This document shows positions 12,601-23,929 of a stretch of DNA of 64,000 nt, one piece after another; position 1 is the first letter of the stretch, and every line of letters begins with the position of its first letter. Below the pieces are notes generated by a model. It saw only the letters and a list, made by a program, of their open reading frames with translations. It was not told the DNA's origin and did not search any database. Made by a program: the position numbers and the translations under genes. This DNA comes from Enoplolaimus lenunculus (lineage: Eukaryota; Nematoda; Enoplea; Enoplida; Thoracostomopsidae), in NCBI GenBank assembly GCA_030248215.1, contig JASANG010001037.1, positions 1 to 64,000 of the forward strand, given 5' to 3'.

Positions 12601-15600
12601 CAGTGATGAACAGAATTATTACGTAAGATATCTCGTTCCAAGCCGCGACTTTGATCGCGATTGGCGATCATAACCGTGGCCACAACCTCTGCTTCCTAGT
12701 ATTAAATTTTCAATCGCTTATAAACGTGGTTGGAACTGCGGTTTGGAACACGAGTGCAGACGCGAACGGCTGCAAACTAAAAATTCAAACGTTATTATTA
12801 AACCGCAGACGTGACCACGATTACGACAAACTTAATTCGGTGCGTGACTGTACGTACAACACTGCAATACACACCTAATTGTAAGTGTTTCGCAGCATTA
12901 ATAATAATCGATTGCGTATAGCTAAATAATGTTATTTTATCACGATTCGCGACGCCGTATTCTTTCCGGATCCCCCTCTAAAATCGGGAAATTACAAATC
13001 TACCACGGTCACGAATTAAATTCATTTTGATTTTCGCATTCTCGAATACTTCTCCAGCACCTACTGACAATGTACAAAAACATAATTTGTGTCACTGCGA
13101 TCCCTGCATAGACTGCAATCAAGTATGAAGATGGAAATGTTTTATCAAATATTGCCGTTGTTGGCGTTGGGTTAGCTAAAATTGGCGAGGAAGTCCGCGG
13201 AATTGGTGCCAAATTTGATCTGTCACTAGCTATGTGACCAGTGTCTAGTTGTGAAACAATAGGCGTTGCCATTGTTTGCCCTGGAGTTGACATATACTCG
13301 TAGTTTGGCGGTGGCTGTTGGGATAGAAAAAGCGTGCGCCGAGTGTAAGAGTATAAGAATGAAGCAATGAGATTGAGAATTGCGCAAAGAATACAGTAGA
13401 TTATGACGATTGTTTGCATAACCATATGTGGAATGATTAATGAAGAGTCTTGCTTGTGAATCCCTGAAACTTTAAAACCAATGGTGTCGGTGGTGTATTG
13501 GAAGCGTTGACGCTGCTAAGCTTGTTGTGTGTAACTTTGCAACGCATAATTTTTATGGAATGTTAAACTTAAACCAAGATTAGACACCTGTTATAAAAAA
13601 AATTATTTTTAGTAGTAAAGTTACTAAGTATATGCAGTATCTTGAAGAAATTGTTTGTGGTACTGTTTAAAGCATGCAAGGTAATGCGGAAAAAAGCACG
13701 CTAATATTGAAATGCTTTGTGGCTTACTTGCTAGATTATTAGGGAACACGGATTAATTTTGAATAAAAGGTTTGCTTGTCTGTAGCATATTTTGTTGACC
13801 ACAGACAGGATGCCTTGTTTCATAAGAAAGAATTATAATGACCGCACAATCAATACTCATAGGGGGCGGTTTAACCGGTGTAAAAAGCGATCAAATGCAG
13901 CAGAGTACGATTTTACCCCAATATAGCGCAATTGCCGTTAAGCTCCAGATCGCAAGAATAACAGCGGTTGCATAATAGCCGTAACGTATTATTTTTGTTA
14001 CTATTCGCAGTGCTTGTAATAGCGTTCGTTTGTTGTTGTTAACGGAATCACCAACGTTACATCTTGGATCGTCTGGCCTGCATTGTTCATCTGTGTCGTA
14101 GTAATCTTGAAAATCTTCAATAATACTAAGTGTTTCGTCGCCTAAAGTTATAAAACATAAATGATAGTATATGTACCACAACTAGAATCACAATTTCGCC
14201 CGTTGTTTGACGCTTCTAAAGTTCGACAACTGATTTGTGAGGAAAGATTTTGTCTAATGTGTGAATGAAGAGTCTCGCATGTTTTGCAAGAAGCTGGTAA
14301 TTAGCGTTGGGTTGAATGGATCAACCGAGCTATAGCTGATAAGCTACGTACTAAACAGTTATGTTTGAGTTATAATTCGTTTATAAATATATTTTATTAA
14401 GTTTGGATTAGCTGTACAACATTCGGTCATAACGTTTCATTGGGGCCCAGCTGTTATTTTAAGAGCGTCAAAATTAACTGATCCGCAATCGTTATTTGAC
14501 TTCATTTATAAGGATAAAGTCAATTGTTGCGATACGGCAGAATAAAAATGGATAAGTGCAATTTTTCGGCTCAAAGCGATTTGAATTTTACATCAGCGAC
14601 AGGTTATGACGAAACGGTAAAATGTTTCATTTGGCTCGTTATCTTTTGCATTGGCGCCCGAAAATGTATAATTATTCGACAATATTGGCGACGCCTAGCA
14701 GAGCGCAAAGCGGAACTGGATTATACCGGAATTGGAATCGGAACAGCAAATTTATACCAAAATCGGAACAGCAAATTTATACCGAAATCGGAACTCGTTT
14801 TGAATCGGAATTCTAATCAGAATCGGAATTCCGATTGCTCCCTGGCGCCTAGGTATAGAAACGAAAACTAAAACAATGTCCTGGCTGTCTTCTGTTTATA
14901 CGGCTAAAGATGTATAATCCACAGCTTTAAACTTACCGCGGTGTCCTGAAACAGCCGAATTTCGTTCACGTTTATTCAGAGCAACACTTCGATAATAGCT
15001 GTCATCGCGTTGCATATATATAATGCCTGCAGTTGCAACGAGTAACGCAATAATCAATAACAACTCAACTTGAGTCAACAATTTTGCAGTTGTTGTAATA
15101 TGGCAACACGCGCAACAAACACGATTGTCACTTGCGTAGTAATCGAGCGATGCTCGTTTTAAGATCGCCGCAGTTGAAATACTAGGCGTAGGATGAGGGC
15201 CTCCTTGGGGTGAGAGAGTTGAAGTGGTTGATTGGTGCCGACCCATAGAGAGATGGTTAATAGTTGTGACGGTAGGGAGATGAGTTTATGATCTTTACTT
15301 ACTGACTAGAATTAACATGATTACGAAGCTTAATTAAAATATAGATATTGTACATATACAGAGATATATGCAAGATGTTTAGAAACAAATGAATCTATTA
15401 GCGCTGGTGATAGCATTAATTTGGTTGTCTGGTTGAATATGTAGGTAGAATATGCAGTGTTGTTTAAGGTGGTTAGAGAGGCATTTGAGTTATGATTCTA
15501 GTCGATGATTGGATTTCTGAAACAGTCTATTTTGATAAGTAGTATGGAACCATGGATAGTAGTTATACCTTGACATGGTAGTGTTCATTCACAGTAACAA

Positions 15601-18600
15601 GTTTTGAGGTTGCGGTATCAGTTTTTAGTAAGAAAATATTTGATTAATTTTATACTTTTATTCTTCGAAAATCGTAATTGTTTGTCAACGGTACTATAAG
15701 GATTTCAGTCCAGGGTAACAATGAAAGGTTTGTTTCGGTTTAACATTTGGCAAAAATTGATTCGGAACCGATTCGCGTTCGGTTTTGAAAAAGCTCGTAC
15801 CGGTGACGTTGGGAAACGCTAGCATTAGTTGTCAAATTAAGTTAGAGCAGAGTGAATCGTTTTTTGGAAACTATTGACAATTGCGGTTCTGAACCTCAAA
15901 CCGTGTTTCCATGACTTCGGGGTTCGATGTAAAGAAAATCGTCTTTTGTCAAACGGCTACAATGTTAATTTTGTACCATAATTGTGTTTTATATGAAGAG
16001 ATTTTCTGAAGTCAATGTTCGGGTATTTAACTTTTTATTAGCGTTACAAGCTATCTAATTGGAGTACTTAAGGGTTTTTGAGTACGAGAAATCTGAATAA
16101 ATTATCTATAAACCTTCAAAACCGATTATTTTTGAACCTCAAGCCGTGTTTCGATGACTTCGGGGTTCGATGTTAAGAAAATCGTCTCTTGCCGTTGCAT
16201 GCATAGTTTATGATTGCTATATATTCGGTATGTCAAACGGCTACAATTTTAATTTTGTACCATAATTGTGTCTTATATGAAGAGTTTTTCTGGAGGCAAG
16301 GTTTGGGTATTAATTTAATAGTTAGCTAACTGCAAATTAGCATATTAACTTAATTAGTTAAGCCTAAATTACGAGTTTTTAAATTGTTTCATTATTATGG
16401 TTACAAGCAATCAAATTCAGTACCAAAAGGTTTTTGGGTGCGTGAAATCTGAATGAATTGTTTATAGCCATTCAAAACCGATCAATGAATAGTTAGCTAA
16501 TAACTAAATTGCATATTAGGTTAATTCGAAAGTAAGTGGGTCAAACTATCCGTTTGTGCTTTATATAAGTTGAAAATGTTTTACAAGAATGATTAAAAAT
16601 TAAGTATGTCCTAGCTTCGCTCAATACATATACGTAGTTCTACTACGACTGGTTATTGTATTTTGTTACAGATTTGAATTAAATTTCGAAAATTAACCAT
16701 CCATCCTGGCACAAAACAAGAGTGGATGAAAGCGATGCCAACTAAAGTCAAACATTATGATAGTTAATATTTGGTTTCTCACACTTTTACAAACAAAACA
16801 AGTTGTGTTGTACCACAGGTTAAGCGTAAAACGGCGATAAACAAAATATAACAAAACGTAATGTTGTGCTCTGGTTGTTGTTTTGCCTGTAAATTAATAA
16901 ATAAGCAAAGCCAATGTTATCTATCACCGGTTGCCTCTTCGATAGTGTGCCCCTGCCCCTTGTCTACACCGTGACAATATTCAATGGGCTCAAAAACACG
17001 CTGGGTTCTTTTTTGGTTCCTGAGTGCACAGTGAGCGCATTTGGTTGAAATACAAATGTGGGAAATGTCAACTTAATGCAACATTGATTTTGATGCTCAA
17101 CCTATACACTGTGTGTGTGGCAGGATCGGTAAAACGAAAAATCTGCTTTGGCGGTGGTTCCTAGTATAATTTGTTTGTTTTCATGTCGCGTTAATTTGTG
17201 CTTGAAAATTTGAGCATTTTTGCAACCGAATGAAAAATATTTGAATTTCAAAATTTTTTATCTTGTTAAAAACGATGGAAAATGGTACGTGTTTGCTATT
17301 TATGGCAACATCATGAATGCCAGCTAACTTGGTTTATATATTTTTAACTCTGAATTTGTTCTATTGTGTAGTATTTGTGATAAAATAGGGTTATCGAGTT
17401 GTTTTCGAAATACATTTTATTTATATGCTGAAACTGCGATTTGGAAATTGCAGAAACAGGTTGCATTTTGAGTGTAGCATTTTAACTAACAGAGAGTGTT
17501 TCTGAAATGAAAAAGTACAAAAAAGACAAATTTTCAGCGTGCTGGTTTAGTATAGGCTCGTATGGCGTATGGCTAAGTTGTGGCGTATTCGATCTGAACC
17601 GTACATGTCGGACGCTTGTGGGCCAAAGGCGTAAAAAATTGAACTCAGGTTATGAATAAACTATACCATTGAAATGTCGGCTATTTTTTGTAACACTGTT
17701 GTGTTGATCTCAGAAATACAACTGGCTAATAAGCGTTATTTTGCCGAGTTTAACAAGTCTTTTAAAAAATATATTTTTTGACGTCTGTTACATCTGTCAG
17801 TTGAAAAGATGAAATCAGATATGTATATAGGATAGTAGTTGTTTTGTTTCGAGCAATTTTTTGAGCTATGTTCGACATAGATATGTCAAGCAAATTGTAA
17901 TATAAGTTACAAGCGTAATGGTTCGGTATCTTTGGATTTTGAGCGTTGACAGCACCCATAGATAGAGGTGTTGCCGGGATATTATTGGAAAAGAAGTTTG
18001 GTTCAATAATAATTTCGAGGGAGGCTCTTGGTCTACTGCCTAAAAGCTGAAAAAACCCCAGTAGAAATCACAAAGTAGGGTTGTTGTATTACCAGCCAAA
18101 AATTCCTAATTTTTTTCGAAAATCACAAAGTGGTGCATTTGGAATGTTTTCGTTGGGCTATGATGGTCTTGCCTGCCGCCGTACGTAAACGTCTGAAGCG
18201 GTTCACTTTGAAGACGGAAATCTATGCATTTAAATGTAAAACGCTTTAAATGACACTGAAAGTCACTGTTTTCGGAATGAAATTTGATCACCCTTCAGTT
18301 TATTTCGAAGAGGATTGAAGGAATTTCGGTCTGGGTACTGTGGTTTGAATTTTGCAACGGTAAACAACCATCTATGTTGTAATTACGTGATGTTAGGTTG
18401 TAGACGAGGGCTGATAACATCGTAAGCAACAGAAAATATAAATTAGTTCAGGTAAAAAATCGTCTTTTATTTGTTTTGGTAAAAGAGCAAATTCAATTGT
18501 CAAGCAATGGAGGTAGTTGAGAAAACTTTACTGTACACACAGTCTGTCCATTGTTTGTCGTTGCAAAACCTGCAAACTGAACAGAAAAACAATTACTTTA

Positions 18601-21039
18601 CCGATTTGCTGCTGTGGACGTTAACCGATGTTACAGATTGCTTCATGATAGAAAGACTTAAGGTTGCGCTATACTTAACGTCCGGTGGCCGTTCGCCACC
18701 GTGCGTCATCCGTACGGCGGCCGTACGTCACCATACGTTCGTGAGTTATTTGCATACGATACCGCAAGATGACCGACGACGCCGTACGGGTGACGGACGT
18801 CACCGCATGTCAAAAAAGTATAGCGCAAACCTTAGTTGAAATTTGTAAGTTTTAAGTGTTTATCAAACTTCCGGTTTTACAACTCGGGGATGTACATACC
18901 GTATATATATTCCAAACTGGTAAGGGTCGCGCTATAGTCGCCGCCCGGCGAACGCCGACGCGCGGCACAGTAAAAATTTTGCTGCAAGCCACCGACCGCT
19001 GCCGGGCGCTGGCGCGCGAGCTGTGAAACTTATTAAAAATTAGCGCACGGCGGCGTCCGGCTCATTAAAGTATAGCGCAATCCTAATTCAACCGTTTTCA
19101 AAATTAAAATATTCACTTGTGGTTGTAGTTATATTTTGGGCCACACTAAAACGGTGTTCAACATTTCAAAACAGCAAATCTCTGTTTTAATATAAATACT
19201 GAATTACTCGATTGTTGTTAGGCTATCGTAAGCTTTAATTTTAGCGTTTTGCTTGTCTAATTTCAAATTAATCTGATGTACGGCTTGAGCTGCGACATGT
19301 GGTTGTAGTTATATTTTGGGCCACACTAAAACGGTGTTCAACATTTCAAAACAGCAAATCTCTGTTTTAATATAAATACTGAATTACTCGATTTTTGTTA
19401 GGCTATCGTAAGCTTTAATTTTAGCGTTTTGCTTGTCTAATTTCAAATTAATCTGATGTACGGCTTGAGCTGCGACATGTGGTTGTAGTTATATTTTGGG
19501 CCACACTAAAACGATGTTCAACATTTCAAAACAGCAAATCTCTGTTTTAATATAAATACTGAATTACTCGATTTTTGTTAGGCTATCGTAAGCTTTAATT
19601 TTAGCGTTTTGCTTGTCTAATTTCAAATTAATCTGATGTACGGCTTGAGCTGCGACATAAGTTTAAGTGGAAATAAACCAAAAACATATATACAAAAACT
19701 TTGACGAATCAAGTAACAACCACAACACTGTTTTTCACAGCAATGGCGAAAACCCGGCAGGATTGCAATTTTTATTTTCAAATTATCTAATATTATCTTT
19801 CGACGTTTTCTTGCATAAAACGATTTCTACTGCAAACATTTTGTTGTTTTTTTGGTTGTGGAACTGAAATTCCCAAAAGAATGGCATATTTTTCTGGTGG
19901 TTTAGCCGCAAATTCGTAAAATAAATTTGGGTCCAAATATAGACTTTATCAGCGTTTTTAAAAGTTCGTTATTTATAGGACCGTTTTCAATGTGGTTTTG
20001 ATTCGAGTATCATAGGCTATAAATATGATTCAGAGAGCTAATGTTTAATATTTTGGCCCATGTAGAGATCAGGGGCGGAGACTTACTGTGGGACTAGAAT
20101 AGAGTAAGCGTAAGCTTTAGACTAGTTTTTTTGCTTGGCTTAGGCTTAGGAATATGCTCATTCTTACGCTTAAGTTTAGGCTTAGGCTTAGGCTTAGTAA
20201 TATGCTTATAATACTGTTCCGCCCCTGTTCTTTACATTGGCCAATATTTTTTAAGATTTGTAGTGTGTGGTATTCGGGTCATTTGTTTGGTCCTGTGTCG
20301 GTCACAAGCTTTTAACATATACTACCTAATTGCTCGTGCGAAATATCAAAGCGATTTATACCAATAACCGCTCGAAAACGAATATGCAAATAATTACGTA
20401 TCCTATTTGGGCAATGAAACAAGTTTATTTTTATCATCGTGTGACGACGCTCTTTTATTAAAATACGGTATGAATAAAGCAACATTCCACTGAATTAAAT
20501 AATTTAAATTTTAGTTATTAAACATAAACCTTTGTACAGACTTTAAAGTTTTGATAAACTGGCCTTTTTAACCCTATTGAAAGATTTCTAAATGCAAACC
20601 TTAAGACGAAGGTAAAAAGTGTCAATGAACCAGTGACAGACTGGAACTTCGTCTAGTGTATGTAATAATGAAAAAGCGCACCGTCCAAGCGACCAAAAAC
20701 ACATCTTAAACACAATTTTAATGCTAAATCTAAAAACAATGTATTGATTTTGACCCCTGTTGTCGGTACGATTGCCGTGGTACCCCTCTTATGGCCGCCG
20801 GTGAAAGCAATCCAATTAGAAGTTTTAGTATTTCTCGGGCCTATGCTAATTATACGGGTTGTCAACTGGGAGAGTAGGTTTAGTTGGCAAGCCGGTATAA
20901 TTAACATTTACCATTTTGTGTATGTTTGTAATCATATGTATGTATATATTGTTTTATATTTCAGGGTTGGGTATCGTACGACATTCCACGGCTGCATCCT
21001 GATCTCCCGTATATTATGGTTGATTTTAAGCCGAGATAA
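9631..21039 (+). CDS. TUSC2: TUSC2 (Fus1) homologue, four exons, 101 aa
   Basis: Exons are 9631-9668, 10220-10291, 11659-11779 and 20965-21039; all junctions are GT..AG and the phases agree (2, 2, 0). The product is 101 residues (human TUSC2 is 110). It begins MGSIFSRSK, an N-myristoylation signal (Gly2, Ser6), as in human Fus1. An in-frame ATG at 9610 would add seven residues and hide the myristoylation site, so 9631 is preferred. The core is collinear with the human protein: VVAAPFVNQRW matches its PPFVFTRR segment, DNDGDCANEFYEE (residues 42-54) matches DEDGDLAHEFYEE, LKRIYDNLQPE matches LRRVHKNLIPQ, and the last exon GWVSYDIPRLHPDLP matches the conserved end. Fus1 proteins are small mitochondrial proteins linked to calcium and redox control. 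Intron 3 is about 9.2 kb and contains a complete antisense gene. An AATAAA lies at 21260-21265. The last exon is too short for an ORF scan, and I found it by homology. Confidence 0.88.
10013..10150. repeat. GC-rich MITE of the GGTTGCGCTATACTT family (degenerate)
   Basis: A GC-rich block with GACGGACGGCGCCGGACG ends in AAAAGTATAGCGCAA. The left end (GGTGCTATGGTTTTT) is a decayed partner. It lies in TUSC2 intron 1, about 70 bp before exon 2. Confidence 0.6.
10350..10979. repeat. Putative non-autonomous element with GGGTGCGAC ends
   Basis: It starts CAGGGTGCGACACAACATCG and ends GGTATCCGGTCGCGCCCTG, which are inverted partners. The middle has simple GA/CT-rich runs such as CGAGACTTGCCGAGACTGA. 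It lies in TUSC2 intron 2. The opposing frames at 10488-10714 fall in the low-complexity part. Confidence 0.5.
13009..15246 (-). CDS. Unrecognised four-helix membrane protein, three exons, 329 aa, nested in TUSC2 intron 3
   Basis: Exons are 15246-14937, 14141-13917 and 13463-13009. Both introns are phase 1 with good GTAAG or GTAAAA donors and TTTAG or TTTCAG acceptors. The start is ATG at 15246 and the stop is at 13009. The protein has a Ser/Pro/Thr-rich N terminus, a cysteine cluster CCACC (residues 44-48) just before helix 1 (about 60-78), a loop with two cysteines (123 and 131), helix 2 (158-177), helix 3 (193-215), a roughly 75-residue Ser/Pro-rich loop, helix 4 (291-311) and a short charged tail. 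The cysteine cluster next to a helix resembles palmitoylation sites. PPNY (230-233) fits the PPxY motif bound by WW domains, if that loop is cytoplasmic. The layout loosely recalls claudin or tetraspanin proteins, but I see neither family's signature and assign no function. The gene lies on the opposite strand inside a TUSC2 intron. Confidence 0.8.
14736..14832. repeat. Short tandem repeat around ATCGGAA
   Basis: A roughly 22-bp unit (GGAACAGCAAATTTATACC) is duplicated and flanked by repeated AATCGGAATTC words. It lies in the first intron of the four-helix gene, between exons 14937-15246 and 13917-14141. Confidence 0.7.
15247..15887. other. Upstream flank of the four-helix gene, inside TUSC2 intron 3
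   Basis: This region should contain the promoter of the minus-strand gene. It is AT-rich with no clear TATA box or repeat and no coding frame. Confidence 0.3.
15888..16330. repeat. Tandem duplication of about 240 bp
   Basis: The blocks GACTTCGGGGTTCGATGT, AAGAAAATCGTCT, GTCAAACGGCTACAAT and TTTTGTACCATAATTGTGT occur in order in two copies, starting near 15895 and 16135. The second copy has a roughly 40-bp insertion after GTCTCTTGC. A more diverged third partial copy continues to about 16490. Confidence 0.8.
16491..18657. other. Non-coding interior of TUSC2 intron 3
   Basis: Both strands were read and no exon-like frame or strong repeat was seen. Composition is AT-rich with poly-T runs. Confidence 0.35.
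18658..18834. repeat. GC-rich MITE, GGTTGCGCTATACTT family
   Basis: The ends TTAAGGTTGCGCTATACTT and AAGTATAGCGCAAACCTTA are inverted partners. The interior is built from GTACGG/CCGTAC and GACGGACGTCACC palindromes. It is a good reference copy of this family. Confidence 0.85.
18921..19086. repeat. GC-rich MITE, second subtype
   Basis: The ends TAAGGGTCGCGCTATAGTCG and AAAGTATAGCGCAATCCTAA match the family, but the interior (CCGCCCGGCGAACGCCGACG) differs from the 18658 copy. It starts 86 bp after that copy. Confidence 0.8.
19119..19659. repeat. Three 180-bp tandem units, nearly identical
   Basis: Units start at 19119, 19299 and 19479, each ending GGCTTGAGCTGCGACAT. By eye only two single-base differences separate the three (near CGATTGTTG and AAACGGTG). 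The array lies in TUSC2 intron 3. Confidence 0.95.
20055..20242. repeat. MITE with a TTAGGC core
   Basis: Inverted ends GGCCCATGTAGAGATCAGGG and CCCCTGTTCTTTACATTGGCC bracket a run of TTAGGCTTAGGC. TTAGGC is the nematode telomere motif; here it forms the centre of a dispersed element found many times in the window. Confidence 0.8.
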
Positions 21040-21474
21040 ACATTTGTTGGTTCTGTCATTTTGGCCATATGCTCATAATTTGGTATTACTTTTGCTTGAA
21101 GTTGTTTTCAAATGTCCAGTTACATTTTACTTTAATGTTTAAATCGTTATTTATGTCTGTGTAATTTTGTTAATTTTCTATTTCGTTCGCAAAACAGAGT
21201 TTGAAATGTCTTAGTTTTAAGACTTTGTTTGTGAACGATTATGAAAAATATTTCTAAAAAATAAACTAAATATTTCTGAAATATAAAACACAGAGATTTG
21301 CCATGGAAACCGACTCCGAAATTGGGGGCGAAAGCTCAACTCAGTACCCTAATTATACAACCTAAGATACGTCCAAAACGTAATGTTAGGTTGGAGGGAG
21401 CCTGAGCTCAACCCGAATATCTTTGAAATTCGATTATGTATATACTCTATTAAGAATATAAACGGAGCAACTTT

Positions 21475-21705
21475 TTTCAATACTGGAAAATCAGAAAATT
21501 ATTCTTGAATAAGAGACAACAATTTCTTGAAAGAAAACAATTTTTGTTGTATAAATTGGCTATAGCAATTTCTTGAATATAAGACATTTATGATTTAGCC
21601 ATTTAAAAACGAATATCTATGCTGTTTAAGGCTATTAATGTATTAGAAAATTTAAAAAAGTAGGAGTCTTAAAATTTTAAGACAAATTATTTTGTGTGTA
21701 GGAAA
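21475..21705. repeat. Copy of a dispersed AT-rich repeat (pair with 62095-62425)
   Basis: It shares with 62095-62425 the order AGACAACA, TTCTTGAATATAAGA, CTATTAATGT and AATTTAAAAAAG. The two are clearly related but diverged, and the ends are not defined. Confidence 0.6.
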
Positions 21706-22545
21706 CGAACTATATGTACTTAATCTCATTGTTATGGTTTTATTTACGTTTCTGAAATGATGTTTCCAAGCATATTTGTTTGGTAGAAGCAAAATTTCTA
21801 GTAATTTGTCTATGTGAAATAGTTGTGTCTGCTGTAAAATTTATTGAATTTTGTAAAATTTTAAATCATTTTTAGTGGAGTACAGGGTCCACTGGATACC
21901 AAAAAATACCGAAGCCAAACATTTAAATGCATATTCATCAAAAACTTTAATCACACCATTTTTTGTAGTAATTGCAGAATATAATTGTATACTATTTAAA
22001 AGGGTCTTTGTATTAACCAAGGGCTTCTTGAAGTTTATATATTTTATCATTTTGAACAAAATTTACAGTCAAATATTGTGTGACTTTGGTCGTAAATACT
22101 AGTATAATATATGGTTATGTTATACTTTTCAGCAATGAATACCCGGCATTGTGGAATTCCGGTGTTGGATATTGATTTTTGCCGAAGCAGGATATCCGGT
22201 GGTACCATAGTAATACAGAACATCGGGGTTTTAGGCATGCTACAGGTTTCTCAGCTGCATTGGAAATATTTTTATGCAATTTAGGTTAAACTTTCCATGA
22301 CATAAAATCTATATTGAAATTTTGTCATATCACCTTTAAACGTTGGTAGCTGTGGTGTTCTAAAGTTTGTCGAACTGAGCACTATTATTTTTGCTTTTAC
22401 AAAATTTTATTAGCTATGGTTAAAACTTAAACAACTGAGAATATATAGCTACTGTTTCTAAAAGCTGTTATAATGAAGTAGAACCAAAAGCTGTAAATCT
22501 TCTGTTACGTTTAGCTCTGTTAACAATTAGTAAATTGATAATCTT

Positions 22546-22735
22546 TTTGGCCAATGTTACTTTAAGGGGCGTAACAGTAGATTAAGCGTATTCCTGTTTC
22601 TAAGCCTAAGCCTAAGCGTTGCAAAAATGTGTTCCAAAGCCTAAGGAAAAAATGTAGTCTAGAATCTAATGTTACTCCTTTACAGACCCGTCAAAAACCG
22701 GGGCGGTTCCAAAATTAATATGGGCCTCTATATAT
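22546..22735. repeat. MITE with a TTAGGC core (CCTAAGCCTAAGC orientation)
   Basis: The left end TTGGCCAATGTTACTTTAAG and GGGGCGTAACAGTAGATTAA match the copy at 29471. The core has CTAAGCCTAAGCC and the right part has ACAGACCCGTCAAAAACCGGG. Confidence 0.7.
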
Positions 22736-23117
22736 GGCAAAAAATCAGTTCTTCGTATTTGGTAGCTGTCTCAAGCATTTTTGTGCATATAAAATATCGT
22801 GTTATAATTTGCTATGCGTTTTTGTCGTGGCTGTGCATTAAATTTTATGTCGTGCAGTTTCGAAACAGAGCGTTTTTAAGTTGCTATTTTTGAGCTGGTT
22901 TATTGTGATAAGTATATTTCATACAAACATTATTGGAACATCTAGCAGGGCGGCGCTAGCGGAGTATGCATTCGGCTCCGGCGGTAAATCGCAAGGGGGC
23001 ACAGTAACCGGATATCAGATATCCGTTTTCCATAGAAACAGTTGTCCGTTTTTGTTAACCAAATACCTTAAGTTGCGTTTATTTTTACGCTCAAAATCAT
23101 TTATTTAATTTTACGTA

Positions 23118-23862
23118 AGTAGTGACACGAAAGGGTGGCTGGTATTTATTTGTCCTCTCCATATGGTACCTCCTGTTATTTGGTTACGGACTCAACTGCT
23201 ATTTACTTTTAACCCACGTTCCGCCGCGCTTCGTTATTGATGCATATCCGGTACTGCAGTTATCCGTTGAATTAACACGCTTAATATTTGTCTTGTATCA
23301 ATAGCTTGAGCGATAATGCAAGGTTATATTTAGGAATGTACTTTCAAAACTTAAGTATGCTTAACAGTTTTGAACTGAACTTTATTTGGGCCTGGCGTTA
23401 TTTATGCACTACTGTAGTGACCCGAATAACAGGAAGGTCCCCATTTTGAGTCCCAAATTGTCCATTGGCTCTAATTGCAGGGCATAAATGACTCCAGGAC
23501 CAAATAAAGGTGAGTTCGAGCTTTAAAGCATATTTAAGGTTTAAAAGTAGCTTTTGGTACAAGACAAACGTTTAATTCAACGGTTAATTGCAGCACCGGA
23601 TAAATATCAGTAACAAAGGGTGGCGAAACGTGGGTTAAACATAAATAACAATTCGTAACCGAATAACAGAAGGTACCCTCTGGAGAAGCCAAATAAATAT
23701 CAGACTCCTCTCTTACTCGGGTTACTGCAGTACAATTAGGGACAATTGACATTTATGGACTCTAATTAGGGTTCAGGGACTCTATCCGTTTACGGGCTCT
23801 TATTTAACGGGAATTGATTCGAACTCAAATTGGGAACCCCTCTTATTCGGGTCACTACGGTA
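23118..23862. repeat. Cluster of CTGTAGTGACCCGAATAAG MITE copies in both orientations
   Basis: An inverted half copy (23118-23411) abuts a forward copy (23412 to about 23731), which abuts another part ending GGGTCACTACGG at 23860. Shared words include TATTTGGCCTCTCCAGAGG-like text, GATAATGCAAGGTTATA and GACTCTAATTAGGG. It looks like repeated insertion or rearrangement of one family at one site. Confidence 0.8.
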
Positions 23863-23929
23863 TACATCGCAATTGTTCATCTTATACGGATATGCTGTAT
23901 CTATTATTGATATTTAAATATTACAAACC

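Noticed and set aside
20140-20200. Telomere or subtelomere at this place
   Set aside because: TTAGGC runs are short, interrupted, in both orientations and bounded by inverted repeats, so they belong to dispersed elements.
20744-21142. Plus-strand frame of 132 residues
   Set aside because: It overlaps the TUSC2 last exon in the wrong frame and its hydrophobic content reflects AT-rich sequence.
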